NCBI GenBank assembly: GCA_030145275.1
Contig: JAQYVV010000015.1
Coordinates: forward strand, 1 to 61,021
Reading direction: 5' to 3'
Source of the DNA: Desulfurivibrionaceae bacterium
GTDB lineage: Bacteria; Desulfobacterota; Desulfobulbia; Desulfobulbales; VMSU01
DNA: 61,021 nt
Part shown: positions 51,674 through 60,939 of the stretch, piece after piece
Layout: each line of letters starts with the position of its first letter
How positions within the stretch are numbered: the first letter of the stretch is position 1
Program-made: the position numbers and the translations under genes
The notes under the pieces: model-generated
What the model saw: the letters and a program-made list of their open reading frames with translations, nothing else
Told to the model about the DNA's origin: nothing
Databases searched by the model: none

Positions 51674-54600
51674 ATGTCACGAAAAATGGTTACCATCGAC
51701 GGCAATCAGGCTTGCACCCATGTGGCCTATGCCACAAGTGAGGTCATTACGATCTACCCGATCACCCCATCATCACCAATGGCCGCAGAAGCAGACGCAA
51801 AAACAACCGCAGGCCAGGAAAACATCTGGGGTTCCATTCCAGTTGTAACCCAAATGCAGTCAGAAGGCGGAGTTGCAGGTTCCCTGCACGGTTCCCTTAC
51901 AACCGGCTCTCTCTGTACCACTTTTACTGCTTCCCAGGGTCTCTTCTTAATGATTCCTAATATGTATAAACTGGCTGGTGAATTAACCCCGACAGTTTTT
52001 CACATTACGGCTCGCTCCGTTGCCTGCCAGGGTCTTTCAATCTTTGGTGACCATGGAGATGTCATGGCTGCTCGCCAGACCGGTTGGTCCATGCTTTGCT
52101 CCCAGAATGTCCAGGAATGTCAGGATATGGCGCTTATTTCTACCCAAGCCGCTCTACAAAGTCGCATTCCTTGCATGCATTTCTTTGACGGCTTCCGTAC
52201 CTCCCATGAAATTCAAAAAATCGAACAATTGAGCAACGATGACATGCTGGCAATGATCGATGAAGAGAACATCGTCGCGCATCGCAATAGAGCTCTTACT
52301 CCAGATCGTCCAATGATGAGAGGAACTGCCCAGAACCCAGATGTCTATTTCACTGGTCGTGAGACAGTTAATAAATACTACGATGCCTGTGCCGGAATTT
52401 TCCAGGACACCATGGACAAGTTCGCAGCACTAACAGGCCGCCAATATCAACTTTTTGACTATATGGGTTCCCCTGATGCCGAAGAGATCGTGGTTATGAT
52501 GGGATCTGGCGCTGAAACAGTTGCTGCAACAGTTGACCACCTTGTCGCGACAGGAAGAAAAGTAGGCCTTGTTATTGTTCGCCTTTTCCGTCCTTTTGAC
52601 TGCAAAGCTATGGTAAATGCAATGCCAAGCACTGTTCAGAGAATTACAGTTCTTGATCGAACCAAAGAACCAGGTTCAGCAGGTGAACCTCTCTATTTGG
52701 ATGTCAGGGCTGCAGTTGGTGAAGCAGTAGAAGCATCCAACTTTAATTACCCACCAATGATCATTGGCGGCCGTTATGGTTTAGGTTCCGCTGAGTTCAC
52801 CCCTAACATGGTTAAGGCCGTTTATGACAACATGTCTGCATGGGCTCCTAAAAACCATTTCTGTGTAGGACCAAATGATGATGTTGCCTATACAAGCCTT
52901 GATTACGATGCAAATTTCAGCATCGAAGGAGAGGACGTCTACAGAGCGATGTTCTTCGGTCTTGGTTCTGACGGAACAGTTGGTGCCAATAAAAACACCA
53001 TCAAAATAATCGGTACAGAAACAAGCAACTCTGCCCAAGGTTACTTTGTTTATGACTCTAAAAAATCAGGCTCAATTACCACAAGTCATCTTAGATTTGG
53101 CGAAAATCAAGTTGTAGCACCATACCTGATCAAAACAGCTAACTTCATAGCTTGTCATAATTTCACCTTTTTAGATCAATATGACATGCTCGCCAGTCTT
53201 GAAGATGGCGGCACCTTTTTGCTCACCACTTCGTTTACCAAGACACAGGTCTGGAAAAAACTACCTGCAAAAGTTCAGCAACAGCTAATTGATAAGAAGG
53301 CTAAATTCTACATTATTGATGCCTTGAAACTTGGCCAAGCAATTGGTTTGGGTGCACGCATCAACATGATCATGCAGACTGCCTTCTTCCTTATTTCAGG
53401 AATTCTGACTAAGGCTCAGGCTGTTAAAGCTATTAAAGATGCCATCAAGAAAACCTACGGCAAGAAAGGCGATAAAATAGTCAATATGAACTACGCCGCT
53501 GTTGATGGCGCCGTAAGCAATATCGTTGAGGTAAAAATCCCTAAAACTGTAAATGGTCACGAAATGCCTGCTACAGTACCGGCAGACGCTCCTGATTTTG
53601 TCAAGGAAGTTACCGCAAAAATGATCCAAGGCAAGGGAGATAGCATTAAGGTTTCTGAAATGCCTAATGATGGTACCTGGCCAACTGCTACTACCCAATA
53701 TGAAAAACGAAATATCGCAGTTAGCGTACCAACCTGGATCCCAGAAAATTGCATCCAGTGTGGCCGTTGTTCCTTGGTATGTCCACATGCTGCTATTAGA
53801 ATGAAAATTGCCAAAGCAGCTGATCTTAAGAAGAAACCAAAAGGGTTAAAAACAGCCGATGCAGTTGGCAAACAATTCAAAGGCCGCAAGGCAATCATCC
53901 AAGTGTTCACCGAAGACTGCTGTGGATGTACCCTATGTGCCGGAGCTTGCCCTGCAAAGACAAAAGCATTGGAAATGGTTCCAAATAATGAGGCCATTCG
54001 CAAAGCTGAACAACCTAATGTTAAATACTTCTTAGGACTTCCTGAAATTGATACAACAGAAATTAATTTGGCAACAGTAAAGGGAAGTCAGCTTCGTCGT
54101 CCTCTCTTTGAGTTCTCAGGAGCTTGCGCAGGATGTGGTGAGACTCCATACATCAAACTTGTTACCCAGATGTTTGGCGACAGGATGTTGATTGCAAATG
54201 CCACTGGCTGCTCCTCAATTTACGGGGGCAACCTGCCAACTACTCCATACTGTAAAGACACAACAGGCAGGGGACCAACTTGGTCAAACTCTCTTTTTGA
54301 AGACAATGCTGAGTTTGGTCTTGGTATGCGTAATTCTGTGAACAAGTTATCTTCAAATGCCTTTGAACTTCTAGGCAAAGCCGTTGCAGAAAAAATTATC
54401 ACCAAAAAGATGGCCACTGATATTGAAAAAGCAAGCCAAAGCAATCAGGTTGAAATAGATGCCCAGAGAGAAAAGGTTGGCAAGCTGAAAAGTGCGTTGG
54501 CCGGCAGTGATTCAGTCATTGCAAAACGCCTGCTTCCAATTGCTGACTATCTGGTCAAAAAATCTGTATGGATTTTTGGCGGTGACGGTTGGGCTTATGA

Positions 54601-55216
54601 TATTGGCTACGGTGGACTTGACCACGTTCTTGCTTCCGGTGAAAACGTCAATGTTATGATTTTAGACACAGAGGTATATTCAAACACTGGTGGTCAGATG
54701 TCAAAATCTACCCCACGTGCGGCCACCGCTCAGTTTGCTGCAGGCGGCAAGAAAATGCCTAAAAAAGATATCGGCATGATCTTTTCAACCTACGGTAATG
54801 TATATGTTGCAAAAATTTCCATTGGAGCCAATCCTGCCCAGACAGCCAAAGCAATTGCGGAAGCTGAAGCCTACGATGGTCCTTCACTGATTATCGCTTA
54901 TTCTCACTGTATCAACCATGGCATCAACTTGGCCAATGGACTTGAGCAACAGCAAAAAGCCGTAGCCTGCGGCCATTGGCCTTTGTACAGGTACAATCCT
55001 GCTCTTGAGGATGCCGGAAAGAATCCTTTGCACGTTGATTCCAAAGCACCGACCATGCCTTTTGCGGAATACGCCCTTAGTGAAAATCGTTACCGTATGC
55101 TTAAAATGATGAACCCAGAGCATGCTGACGAATTAATGGAACTGTCACAAAAAGATGTCACTAAATCTTGGAAATTCCTAGAAGGAAGAGCTGCAGCCTT
55201 GGAACCTGAAAAATAA
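51674..55216 (+). CDS. nifJ: Pyruvate:ferredoxin (flavodoxin) oxidoreductase
   Basis: 1180 residues, the single-chain form. Domains in order: pyrimidine-binding ('YPITPSSPMAAEAD', 'GSLTTGSLCTTFTASQGL'), transketolase-C-like, gamma domain, two 4Fe-4S clusters ('CIQCGRCSLVCPHAAIR' at about 690; 'CCGCTLCAGACPAKT' at about 750), then the thiamine diphosphate domain ('CAGCGETPYIKL', 'GCSSIYGGNLP', 'GGDGWAYDIGYGGLDHV'). It oxidises pyruvate with CoA to acetyl-CoA, CO2 and reduced ferredoxin in the cytoplasm, the key step of lactate/pyruvate use in an anaerobe. AAGGAGG six to eight bases before ATG 51674 predicts high expression. Confidence 0.96.
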   Translation: MSRKMVTIDGNQACTHVAYATSEVITIYPITPSSPMAAEADAKTTAGQENIWGSIPVVTQMQSEGGVAGSLHGSLTTGSLCTTFTASQGLFLMIPNMYKLAGELTPTVFHITARSVACQGLSIFGDHGDVMAARQTGWSMLCSQNVQECQDMALISTQAALQSRIPCMHFFDGFRTSHEIQKIEQLSNDDMLAMIDEENIVAHRNRALTPDRPMMRGTAQNPDVYFTGRETVNKYYDACAGIFQDTMDKFAALTGRQYQLFDYMGSPDAEEIVVMMGSGAETVAATVDHLVATGRKVGLVIVRLFRPFDCKAMVNAMPSTVQRITVLDRTKEPGSAGEPLYLDVRAAVGEAVEASNFNYPPMIIGGRYGLGSAEFTPNMVKAVYDNMSAWAPKNHFCVGPNDDVAYTSLDYDANFSIEGEDVYRAMFFGLGSDGTVGANKNTIKIIGTETSNSAQGYFVYDSKKSGSITTSHLRFGENQVVAPYLIKTANFIACHNFTFLDQYDMLASLEDGGTFLLTTSFTKTQVWKKLPAKVQQQLIDKKAKFYIIDALKLGQAIGLGARINMIMQTAFFLISGILTKAQAVKAIKDAIKKTYGKKGDKIVNMNYAAVDGAVSNIVEVKIPKTVNGHEMPATVPADAPDFVKEVTAKMIQGKGDSIKVSEMPNDGTWPTATTQYEKRNIAVSVPTWIPENCIQCGRCSLVCPHAAIRMKIAKAADLKKKPKGLKTADAVGKQFKGRKAIIQVFTEDCCGCTLCAGACPAKTKALEMVPNNEAIRKAEQPNVKYFLGLPEIDTTEINLATVKGSQLRRPLFEFSGACAGCGETPYIKLVTQMFGDRMLIANATGCSSIYGGNLPTTPYCKDTTGRGPTWSNSLFEDNAEFGLGMRNSVNKLSSNAFELLGKAVAEKIITKKMATDIEKASQSNQVEIDAQREKVGKLKSALAGSDSVIAKRLLPIADYLVKKSVWIFGGDGWAYDIGYGGLDHVLASGENVNVMILDTEVYSNTGGQMSKSTPRAATAQFAAGGKKMPKKDIGMIFSTYGNVYVAKISIGANPAQTAKAIAEAEAYDGPSLIIAYSHCINHGINLANGLEQQQKAVACGHWPLYRYNPALEDAGKNPLHVDSKAPTMPFAEYALSENRYRMLKMMNPEHADELMELSQKDVTKSWKFLEGRAAALEPEK

Positions 55217-55224
55217 AATCTTTT

Positions 55225-55299
55225 TAGTGCCTTAGAAATTCAGTTCTCGAAGTCTTCGCTTATCTGTTTTTCATGAATGAATTTAGTGAAGGTACTTAT
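55225..55299. repeat. AGTGCCTT fold-back element after the oxidoreductase gene, with one 17-nt insert
   Basis: TAGTGCCTTAGAAATTCA...TGAATTTAGTGAAGGTACTTA. The word GAAGTCTTCGCTTATCT lies at 55249-55265. Related in its arms to 51466-51523. Confidence 0.7.
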
Positions 55300-55341
55300 A
55301 CCCCTTGTGGGGTGTCAGATTTCATAAAAGCTTGATAGCAC

Positions 55342-55374
55342 AAAAAAGGCGGCCCATATAGGTCGCCTTTTTTT
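55342..55374 (+). terminator. Rho-independent terminator of the oxidoreductase gene
   Basis: AAAAAAGGCG-G-CC / GG-T-CGCCTTTTTTT with a CATATA loop and a seven-T run. Confidence 0.85.
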
Positions 55375-55423
55375 CGTCTGAGCTTTGGAGTGCCTTTAGA
55401 AAGATATTCCAAAGTGGGAAACA

Positions 55424-55473
55424 AATCATAAAAAAAGGGGATGGCTTAAAAGCCATCCCCTTTTTTTATGATT
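55424..55473. terminator. Bidirectional terminator between the oxidoreductase and tyrS genes
   Basis: AATCATAAAAAAAGGGGATGG / CCATCCCCTTTTTTTATGATT, a long stem with TTAA-type loop and A/T runs on both sides. It stops tyrS transcription on the minus strand and read-through from the left. Confidence 0.9.
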
Positions 55474-55493
55474 ATATGTGAAATTTTATTTTA

Positions 55494-56708
55494 TTAAGTA
55501 AAAATGACCTTACAAAATCTCCTCTTGCCTACCTTTAAAAGCAGTTCCCCAGCAGCAGATACCTGGTAGTTATCATCGTCTATTTTTTCACCATCAATGG
55601 AGACTGCATTCTGCTTTATCATTCTGCGTCCATCTCCTGTGCCCTTAACCAATCCGGCATCGGCAAGAAGGCGAGGTAGCCAAATAGTATCCTCGTCACC
55701 ACTAATGACCTTTTCAGGAATATCATCAGGCAAACCGTGCTTTTGAAAAACACGATCAAAACTTTCTTCTGCCTTGCCAGCAAGTTCTTCGTCATAATAC
55801 TTAGCTGTAAGTTCCCTGGCCAGTTTCTGTTTTACTTTTTTGGGATGAATCTCCCCTGCTTCCATTGCCGTTTTCAATGAGGCAATTTCATCGATAGAAA
55901 GATCACTTAAAAGTTCATAATAGCGAAACATTAGTTCGTCAGAGATAGAAAGAACCTTCCCATATATATCTTCTGGGGTATCGGTAATGCCGATATAGTT
56001 GCCCAGGGACTTACTCATTTTATTGACCCCATCCAGCCCCTCAAGCAACGGCATGGTAAGAACTACCTGGGGTGCCTGTCCGTAAGTTCTTTGTAATTCC
56101 CGCCCCATAAGTAGATTAAAGCGCTGATCAGTACCACCAATCTCGACATCAGCTTCCATGGCAACAGAATCGTAGCCTTGGATCAGTGGATATAAAAACT
56201 CATGGATACTTATGGGCATTTGCCCCTCGAAACGCTTTTTAAAATCATCTCTTTCAAGCATCCTGGCTACCGTCAATTGTGACGCAAGTTTTATAAAGTC
56301 GTATGAGGTTAACTTAGTCAACCAGGTGCTATTAAATACTACCTTTGTTTTCTTAGGGTCTAAAATCTTGAAGATCTGTTCTTTATAACTCTCTGCATTT
56401 TTGGCAACATCTTCTTGGGTTAACGCCTTTCTAGTTTCTGATTTACCGGTTGGGTCGCCAATCATGCCTGTAAAATCACCAATGAGAAAAAGAACCTCAT
56501 GCCCCAGATCCTGAAAATGTTTCAATTTTTGAATTAGGACGGTGTGGCCTAAATGTAAATCTGGCGCGGTTGGATCAAAACCTGCCTTTATTTTTAACGG
56601 CCGTCCCGTCTCTTGAGCCTTTTGAAGTTTTTTGACAAGATCTTCCCTAGAGATCAGATCTGTTGCGCCGCGTTCGATTAAGGCAATTTGTTCGTCAATA
56701 GTGTGCAT
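55494..56708 (-). CDS. tyrS: Tyrosyl-tRNA synthetase
   Basis: 404 residues, class I synthetase. '[11 protein letters not shown]' (HIGH motif), '[15 protein letters not shown]', '[11 protein letters not shown]' (KMSKS). The length, the early '[13 protein letters not shown]' and the C-terminal S4 RNA-binding domain ('[26 protein letters not shown]' region) fit the TyrS type common in many bacteria. It charges tRNA-Tyr in the cytoplasm. It is 50 bp downstream of rny on the same strand and ends before a strong bidirectional terminator. Confidence 0.95.
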   Translation of the reverse strand: MHTIDEQIALIERGATDLISREDLVKKLQKAQETGRPLKIKAGFDPTAPDLHLGHTVLIQKLKHFQDLGHEVLFLIGDFTGMIGDPTGKSETRKALTQEDVAKNAESYKEQIFKILDPKKTKVVFNSTWLTKLTSYDFIKLASQLTVARMLERDDFKKRFEGQMPISIHEFLYPLIQGYDSVAMEADVEIGGTDQRFNLLMGRELQRTYGQAPQVVLTMPLLEGLDGVNKMSKSLGNYIGITDTPEDIYGKVLSISDELMFRYYELLSDLSIDEIASLKTAMEAGEIHPKKVKQKLARELTAKYYDEELAGKAEESFDRVFQKHGLPDDIPEKVISGDEDTIWLPRLLADAGLVKGTGDGRRMIKQNAVSIDGEKIDDDNYQVSAAGELLLKVGKRRFCKVIFT

Positions 56709-56757
56709 TTATTTATCCGTTACTTAATATTTACAAAAATAAGACTGCTTATAGTTT

Positions 56758-58323
56758 TTACCTGGCATACTCCACAGCCCGAGTTTCACGAATAACCGTA
56801 ACCCTGATCTGCCCAGGATAAGTAAGATTATCTTCTATTTTCTTGGCAACATCCTTTCCAAGTACGCAGGCTTTTGAATCATTGATATCTCCACTATTAA
56901 CAACAATCCGAATCTCTCTTCCTGCCTGTATCGCGTATGATTTTTCAACTCCGTCAAAGGAATCTGCAATGTCCTCAAGATCCTCCAATCGTTTCACATA
57001 AGATTCAAGCATCTCTTTTCTGGCCCCTGGACGAGCCCCGGAAAGGGCATCAGCTGCTTGAACAAGAATATCAAGAATACTGGTTGGTTCCACATCTTCA
57101 TGATGGGCAGCAATGGCATGAACAATCTCGGGAGATTCACCATATTTCTTGGCCAAATCCCTGCCAATAGTGGCATGGGAACCCTCAACCTCATGATCCA
57201 CAGCCTTGCCAATATCATGGAGAAGACCGGCACGTTTGGCCTGGCTAACATCCAAACCAAGTTCTGCTGCCATAATTCCACACAAAAAAGCAACTTCAAG
57301 TGAGTGCAACATGACACTCTGTCCATAACTGGTACGATATTTAAGCCTGCCGATTAATTTGATAATTTCTATATTGACACCATGGACGCCAACATCAAAA
57401 GTGGCCTGCTCACCAGCTTCTTTAATTGTCACATCAAGTTCTTTGCTGACTTTTTCAACGACTTCCTCAATCCTAGCAGGATGTATACGCCCATCTGCGG
57501 TTAAACGCTCCATAGCTAAGCGCGCGACCTCTCTTCGAACAGGGTTAAAACCTGACAAAATGACCGCCTCTGGTGTATCATCAATTATTATATCAATACC
57601 GGTAGCAGCCTCGATTGCCCTGATATTGCGGCCTTCTCTGCCGATAATCCGTCCTTTCATCTCTTCATTGGGAAGCGGAACTATTGAGACAGTTCGCTCT
57701 GCAACATAATCTCCGGCATATCTTGCCATAGCAAGTGCCAAAATATTTTTGGCTTTTTTATCAGCATTAATTTTCATTTCGTTCTCAATTTTGAGAACTT
57801 CCTTGGCCGCCTCCATCCTAGCTTCACTTTCAATACTTGCAACCAATTGCTTCATTGCCTCTTCTTTCGGAATACCAGCGATTTTCTCAAGTTTTATCTG
57901 CTGCTCTTGTACTAGGGCATGGATTTCTTCACGCTTCTTTGAAAGTTTTGTCTCCTGCTGGGAGAAGGATTTTTCCTTTTTGAGGAACTCAGTTTCTTTA
58001 GTGTCGAGAACATCAATCTTCTTTTCTATTTGTTCTAGTTTCTGAGAAAAGCGTCTTTCTTCTTTTTTTAATTCTGAACTCCTTGAGCGTATTTCTGACT
58101 CAGCATCCTGCTTTATTTTTAATGCACTATCCTTTGCGTCTAAGATGGCCTCTTGTTTAATCCTGTCTGCTTCTGTTAATGCATCTTCTAGTAATTTACT
58201 TCCTTGAGTTTCAATATTTTCCTGACCACTTTCGGCCATTTTCTTCCGAGCAATAACTCCGATAGCCACACCGACACCAAGTACGACACAACCAATCAAT
58301 ATATTAATAACTGAAAATTCCAT
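56758..58323 (-). CDS. rny: Ribonuclease Y
   Basis: 521 residues from ATG 58323, with GGAGGAG six bases upstream (an earlier ATG in frame at 58362 lacks this). N-terminal membrane anchor ('[21 protein letters not shown]'), long coiled coil (about 35-205), KH domain ('[26 protein letters not shown]'), HD domain ('[17 protein letters not shown]', 'AHHEDVEP') and C-terminal RNase Y domain. It is a membrane-bound endoribonuclease that starts mRNA decay. Likely co-transcribed with tyrS. Confidence 0.95.
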   Translation of the reverse strand: MEFSVINILIGCVVLGVGVAIGVIARKKMAESGQENIETQGSKLLEDALTEADRIKQEAILDAKDSALKIKQDAESEIRSRSSELKKEERRFSQKLEQIEKKIDVLDTKETEFLKKEKSFSQQETKLSKKREEIHALVQEQQIKLEKIAGIPKEEAMKQLVASIESEARMEAAKEVLKIENEMKINADKKAKNILALAMARYAGDYVAERTVSIVPLPNEEMKGRIIGREGRNIRAIEAATGIDIIIDDTPEAVILSGFNPVRREVARLAMERLTADGRIHPARIEEVVEKVSKELDVTIKEAGEQATFDVGVHGVNIEIIKLIGRLKYRTSYGQSVMLHSLEVAFLCGIMAAELGLDVSQAKRAGLLHDIGKAVDHEVEGSHATIGRDLAKKYGESPEIVHAIAAHHEDVEPTSILDILVQAADALSGARPGARKEMLESYVKRLEDLEDIADSFDGVEKSYAIQAGREIRIVVNSGDINDSKACVLGKDVAKKIEDNLTYPGQIRVTVIRETRAVEYAR

Positions 58324-58782
58324 ACCAAACTCCTCCACATTTAATGTATATAAAACGGCCAACTATCCAAAAAAATATTTGGCCGTACGTATCCGCTATT
58401 ATTCCAATCTGGAATTATCGCATGTGTAGGAAGGGGGGTAATAAGTAAAAGCCAGAAAACTTCTTACCAGAGAGTCAAAAAGACAACCATGAAGGAGAAA
58501 ATATATTGAAATAAACAAAAAAAGTTATGAATTTTTTAAATTATTTTAATTTTTATTTCCCAGGTGATTAGCAGCATATTTTTCTGAAATACCAATAAGT
58601 TGTATGCAAATTGTGGAGTTAATTATTGACAGTCTGCGGTATAAAACACCAGCCACTATCCTTCTCACAATAATCTATTCTTCATGTTTGCCCGACTCTC
58701 AATTAATCCAACACATACATTGAGAAGCCACCACATTTATAATAAACGTCTTAAGGGATCTCCCTTAAAGACTAGAACTTTC
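58324..58782. other. AT-rich spacer between rny and 6S RNA
   Basis: 459 bp with no gene I can support. It should contain the rny promoter on the minus strand. A perfect CTTAAGGGA-TC-TCCCTTAAG palindrome lies at 58750-58769, just after the 6S RNA end. Confidence 0.5.
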
Positions 58783-58970
58783 AAAAAAAATCCCCCGCCG
58801 CGGCCGTTTCTATAGCGGTATCCGAACCTAACAAGAGTTAGGTGGGCGAAACTCATATCTCCTGCAAGGAACTTCAGCCGAAGCAAAGCTTCTTTTCAGA
58901 GAAAGTGGAGGCGCCCTAGATATAAGAGTTGGCTCAGAATAACCAAAGATCACAAACAGGGCAGGGGAAA
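58783..58970 (-). ncRNA. ssrS: 6S RNA
   Basis: About 185 nt on the minus strand between zapA and rny. The ends pair as CCCCTGCC (58967-58960) with GGCGGGGG (58799-58792), followed by a U8 run (58790-58783) as terminator. Internal blocks match 6S RNA features: TCTGAGCCAA... and GGCGCCTCC on the 5' side, then GGTTCGGATACCGC and GCCGCGGC on the 3' side, which frame the large central bubble that mimics an open promoter. The RNA binds sigma70-RNA polymerase. The position next to zapA matches the zapA-ssrS order known from other proteobacteria. Confidence 0.85.
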
Positions 58971-58972
58971 CT

Positions 58973-59251
58973 TTATCTTAATGCAACCTCAATTTTTTTA
59001 ACCAAGGCAGAAAGTTTTTCGTCATTCTCCACCCTGTATTGTTCAAATTCCCTTCTTAACCTAACAAACTTACCAGCCATGTTCAAACTTGCGAGAACAG
59101 CTACTTTAACAGGCATTAAAGTAGACACCTGCGAGTGATTCTCTAATTGAGATTTCACAAGATCAAGAATTTCTTGCACTTCTTCTGCTGGTGCATCAGT
59201 ATGTAGAGGATATTCCTGACCTAAAACTTCGAATTTTACCAACCGCTCCAA
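58973..59251 (-). CDS. zapA: Cell division protein ZapA
   Basis: 92 residues, full family length. 'VKFEVLGQEYPLHTDAPAEEVQEI' is the N-terminal beta/helix head, 'LMPVKVAVLASLNMAGKFVRLR' the core helix, then a coiled coil. It cross-links FtsZ filaments at mid-cell. The start is a TTG (59251) with a weak ribosome site; exact start uncertain by a few codons. It lies 57 bp after the zapB-like gene and its stop directly precedes 6S RNA. Confidence 0.88.
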   Translation of the reverse strand: MERLVKFEVLGQEYPLHTDAPAEEVQEILDLVKSQLENHSQVSTLMPVKVAVLASLNMAGKFVRLRREFEQYRVENDEKLSALVKKIEVALR

Positions 59252-59308
59252 ACGCTACACCCATACCTTTTTGTTACAAAAATATCATTCAGCTGGTAGT
59301 TAGACAGT

Positions 59309-59644
59309 TTATTCTCCAATGCTGAACAGCTGAGACTCACCTTTTGCTTCCATTTCACTATTTTTATCTTCGGAGGATTTATCTTCTGCTGATACACCTT
59401 GAGCTTCATCTGAAAATGACTTTTCCCAATCCTCAATTGAATCAATAAGACTTGAAACCCTTCCATGTACCTCTGACTTGTTCACTGTCATAGTGTCTAT
59501 CTGGGTTCCCAATACATCTATTTTATCTTCTTTGGCCTTAACCTGGGCCTTCAATTCTACATTTTCATGTTTAAGCACATTGAATCTTAGCAAAAGATTT
59601 TCTACAATACCTTCTAATTTGGCTAAATCCTGCTCTTTTGTCAT
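59309..59644 (-). CDS. ZapB-like coiled-coil cell division protein
   Basis: 111 residues. The N-terminal ~65 residues form one coiled coil with heptads of Leu/Val ('LAKLEGIVENLLLRFNVLKHENVEL'-type spacing), as in ZapB/DUF904 proteins. The C-terminal ~45 residues are acidic and low-complexity. Zap-type coiled-coil genes often sit directly upstream of zapA, and ZapB binds ZapA at the Z-ring. Assignment rests on this context and the coiled coil; sequence similarity over such short helices is weak evidence. Confidence 0.7.
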   Translation of the reverse strand: MTKEQDLAKLEGIVENLLLRFNVLKHENVELKAQVKAKEDKIDVLGTQIDTMTVNKSEVHGRVSSLIDSIEDWEKSFSDEAQGVSAEDKSSEDKNSEMEAKGESQLFSIGE

Positions 59645-59765
59645 ATCTATATCTCCAACACTTCCTTGTTCTTAAGGGTAAAAAATTATTTATTTTGTAT
59701 ATATATAAGTATAAGTAAAAAATTAAATTTACCATGTTTTCCACAATGCAACAATCTAATCTCTG

Positions 59766-60734
59766 CTAATCCATCCTTTTTCCCGAAAGATTAGAAAATG
59801 ATTCCACTATACTGCCTCCCTTGATTTTCATATTATGAATTCTTGTAAAGGGAAGTATTTTGACATCACGCCCTATCTCTGTGTTACCAGAAATATATAC
59901 ATGGGGATATATAATTGAATCGCGGCCGACAGACACCGTTTTTTCAATGATCACACTATCTGAATCCATTATTGAAATGCCTGCATCCATTAGTTCAATA
60001 TTGTGTCTTTTTTGAAGGATCTTTCCTGCTTTTTCGAGTTCCACCCGAGAGTTAACACCAATAATTTCGGAAGAATCGCTGCAAGTATACTTTTTAACCG
60101 CAACACCTGAATCATTTGCAATCTTTACGATATCGGTAAAATAAATTTCGCCTTGCTGATTATCTGTCCTAACTTTTTTAAGGGTGTCAAACAAAAAGGA
60201 AGCGTCAACGCAGTAAATACCTGCATTTACTTCCCGGATGCTTCGTTCCTGTTCTGAAGCGTCTTTTTCCTCAACAATGCGTTGTAAATTTCCATCTGTG
60301 TTAGATACTATTCTTCCATAATTAGTTGGATCATCCATCCTAGTGGTCATAACCGTGATTTTATCAGACTTTTGTTGATGAAAGCTGAGCATATTCACAA
60401 GAGTCTCGGATCTAACCAATGGAGTGTCACCACATAGGATAAGTACCGTTTCATGCCCCTTATTTATATAATCTTCGATGATTAGAACAGCGTGCCCTGT
60501 TCCTAATTGTTGTTCCTGTCTAACAAATCTTACCCCATGCCCTGTAAGGATATTTTCAACTTCTTCGTACTGGTGCCCGGTAACCACAATTGTTTCTTGG
60601 ACAGATAGAGCTGAAACAGCGTCTAAAACATGATGGATCATTGGAGCGAAAAATAGTTCATGAAGAACTTTCGCTTTTTTAGACTTCATCCGGGTGCCTT
60701 TGCCTGCTGCAAGTATTATTGCTGTTACATCCAT
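59766..60734 (-). CDS. GlmU-like nucleotidyltransferase lacking most of the acetyltransferase domain
   Basis: 322 residues. N-terminal NTP-transferase domain with 'ILAAGKGTRMKSKKAKVLHE', 'QLGTGHAV', 'LCGDTPLV', 'EVNAGIYC', all as in GlmU uridylyltransferase (GlcNAc-1-P + UTP). A partial left-handed beta-helix follows ('IIYPHVYISGNTEIGRDVKI') and the protein stops about 130 residues short of full GlmU, so the acetyltransferase active site is missing. No frameshift was seen after the stop. Either a stand-alone uridylyltransferase or another sugar-nucleotide pyrophosphorylase. It stands alone between the rRNA operon and the zap genes. Confidence 0.82.
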   Translation of the reverse strand: MDVTAIILAAGKGTRMKSKKAKVLHELFFAPMIHHVLDAVSALSVQETIVVTGHQYEEVENILTGHGVRFVRQEQQLGTGHAVLIIEDYINKGHETVLILCGDTPLVRSETLVNMLSFHQQKSDKITVMTTRMDDPTNYGRIVSNTDGNLQRIVEEKDASEQERSIREVNAGIYCVDASFLFDTLKKVRTDNQQGEIYFTDIVKIANDSGVAVKKYTCSDSSEIIGVNSRVELEKAGKILQKRHNIELMDAGISIMDSDSVIIEKTVSVGRDSIIYPHVYISGNTEIGRDVKILPFTRIHNMKIKGGSIVESFSNLSGKRMD

Positions 60735-60884
60735 TAGAGATTACCCCGGTAAAAATATAATATTTGTATATTAAGGCAAAAAAACCTTTTAACAGTTTTC
60801 TTACAATAACATAAAATAGATTATCAAGAAGAAAATATTTAGAGAAATAATGGAAGGATTTAGACTTGGTGATTTGGAAAAAGG

Positions 60885-60929
60885 CAAAAAAAAAGGGTGA
60901 TTATCGACATATAGTCAACAATCACCCTT
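60885..60929 (-). terminator. Terminator of the rRNA operon
   Basis: AAGGGTGATT (60893-60902) and AATCACCCTT (60920-60929) form a 10-bp stem with a 17-nt loop. On the minus strand the stem is followed by a run of nine to ten T, right after the 5S gene. Confidence 0.88.
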
Positions 60930-60939
60930 AAAGATAAAA

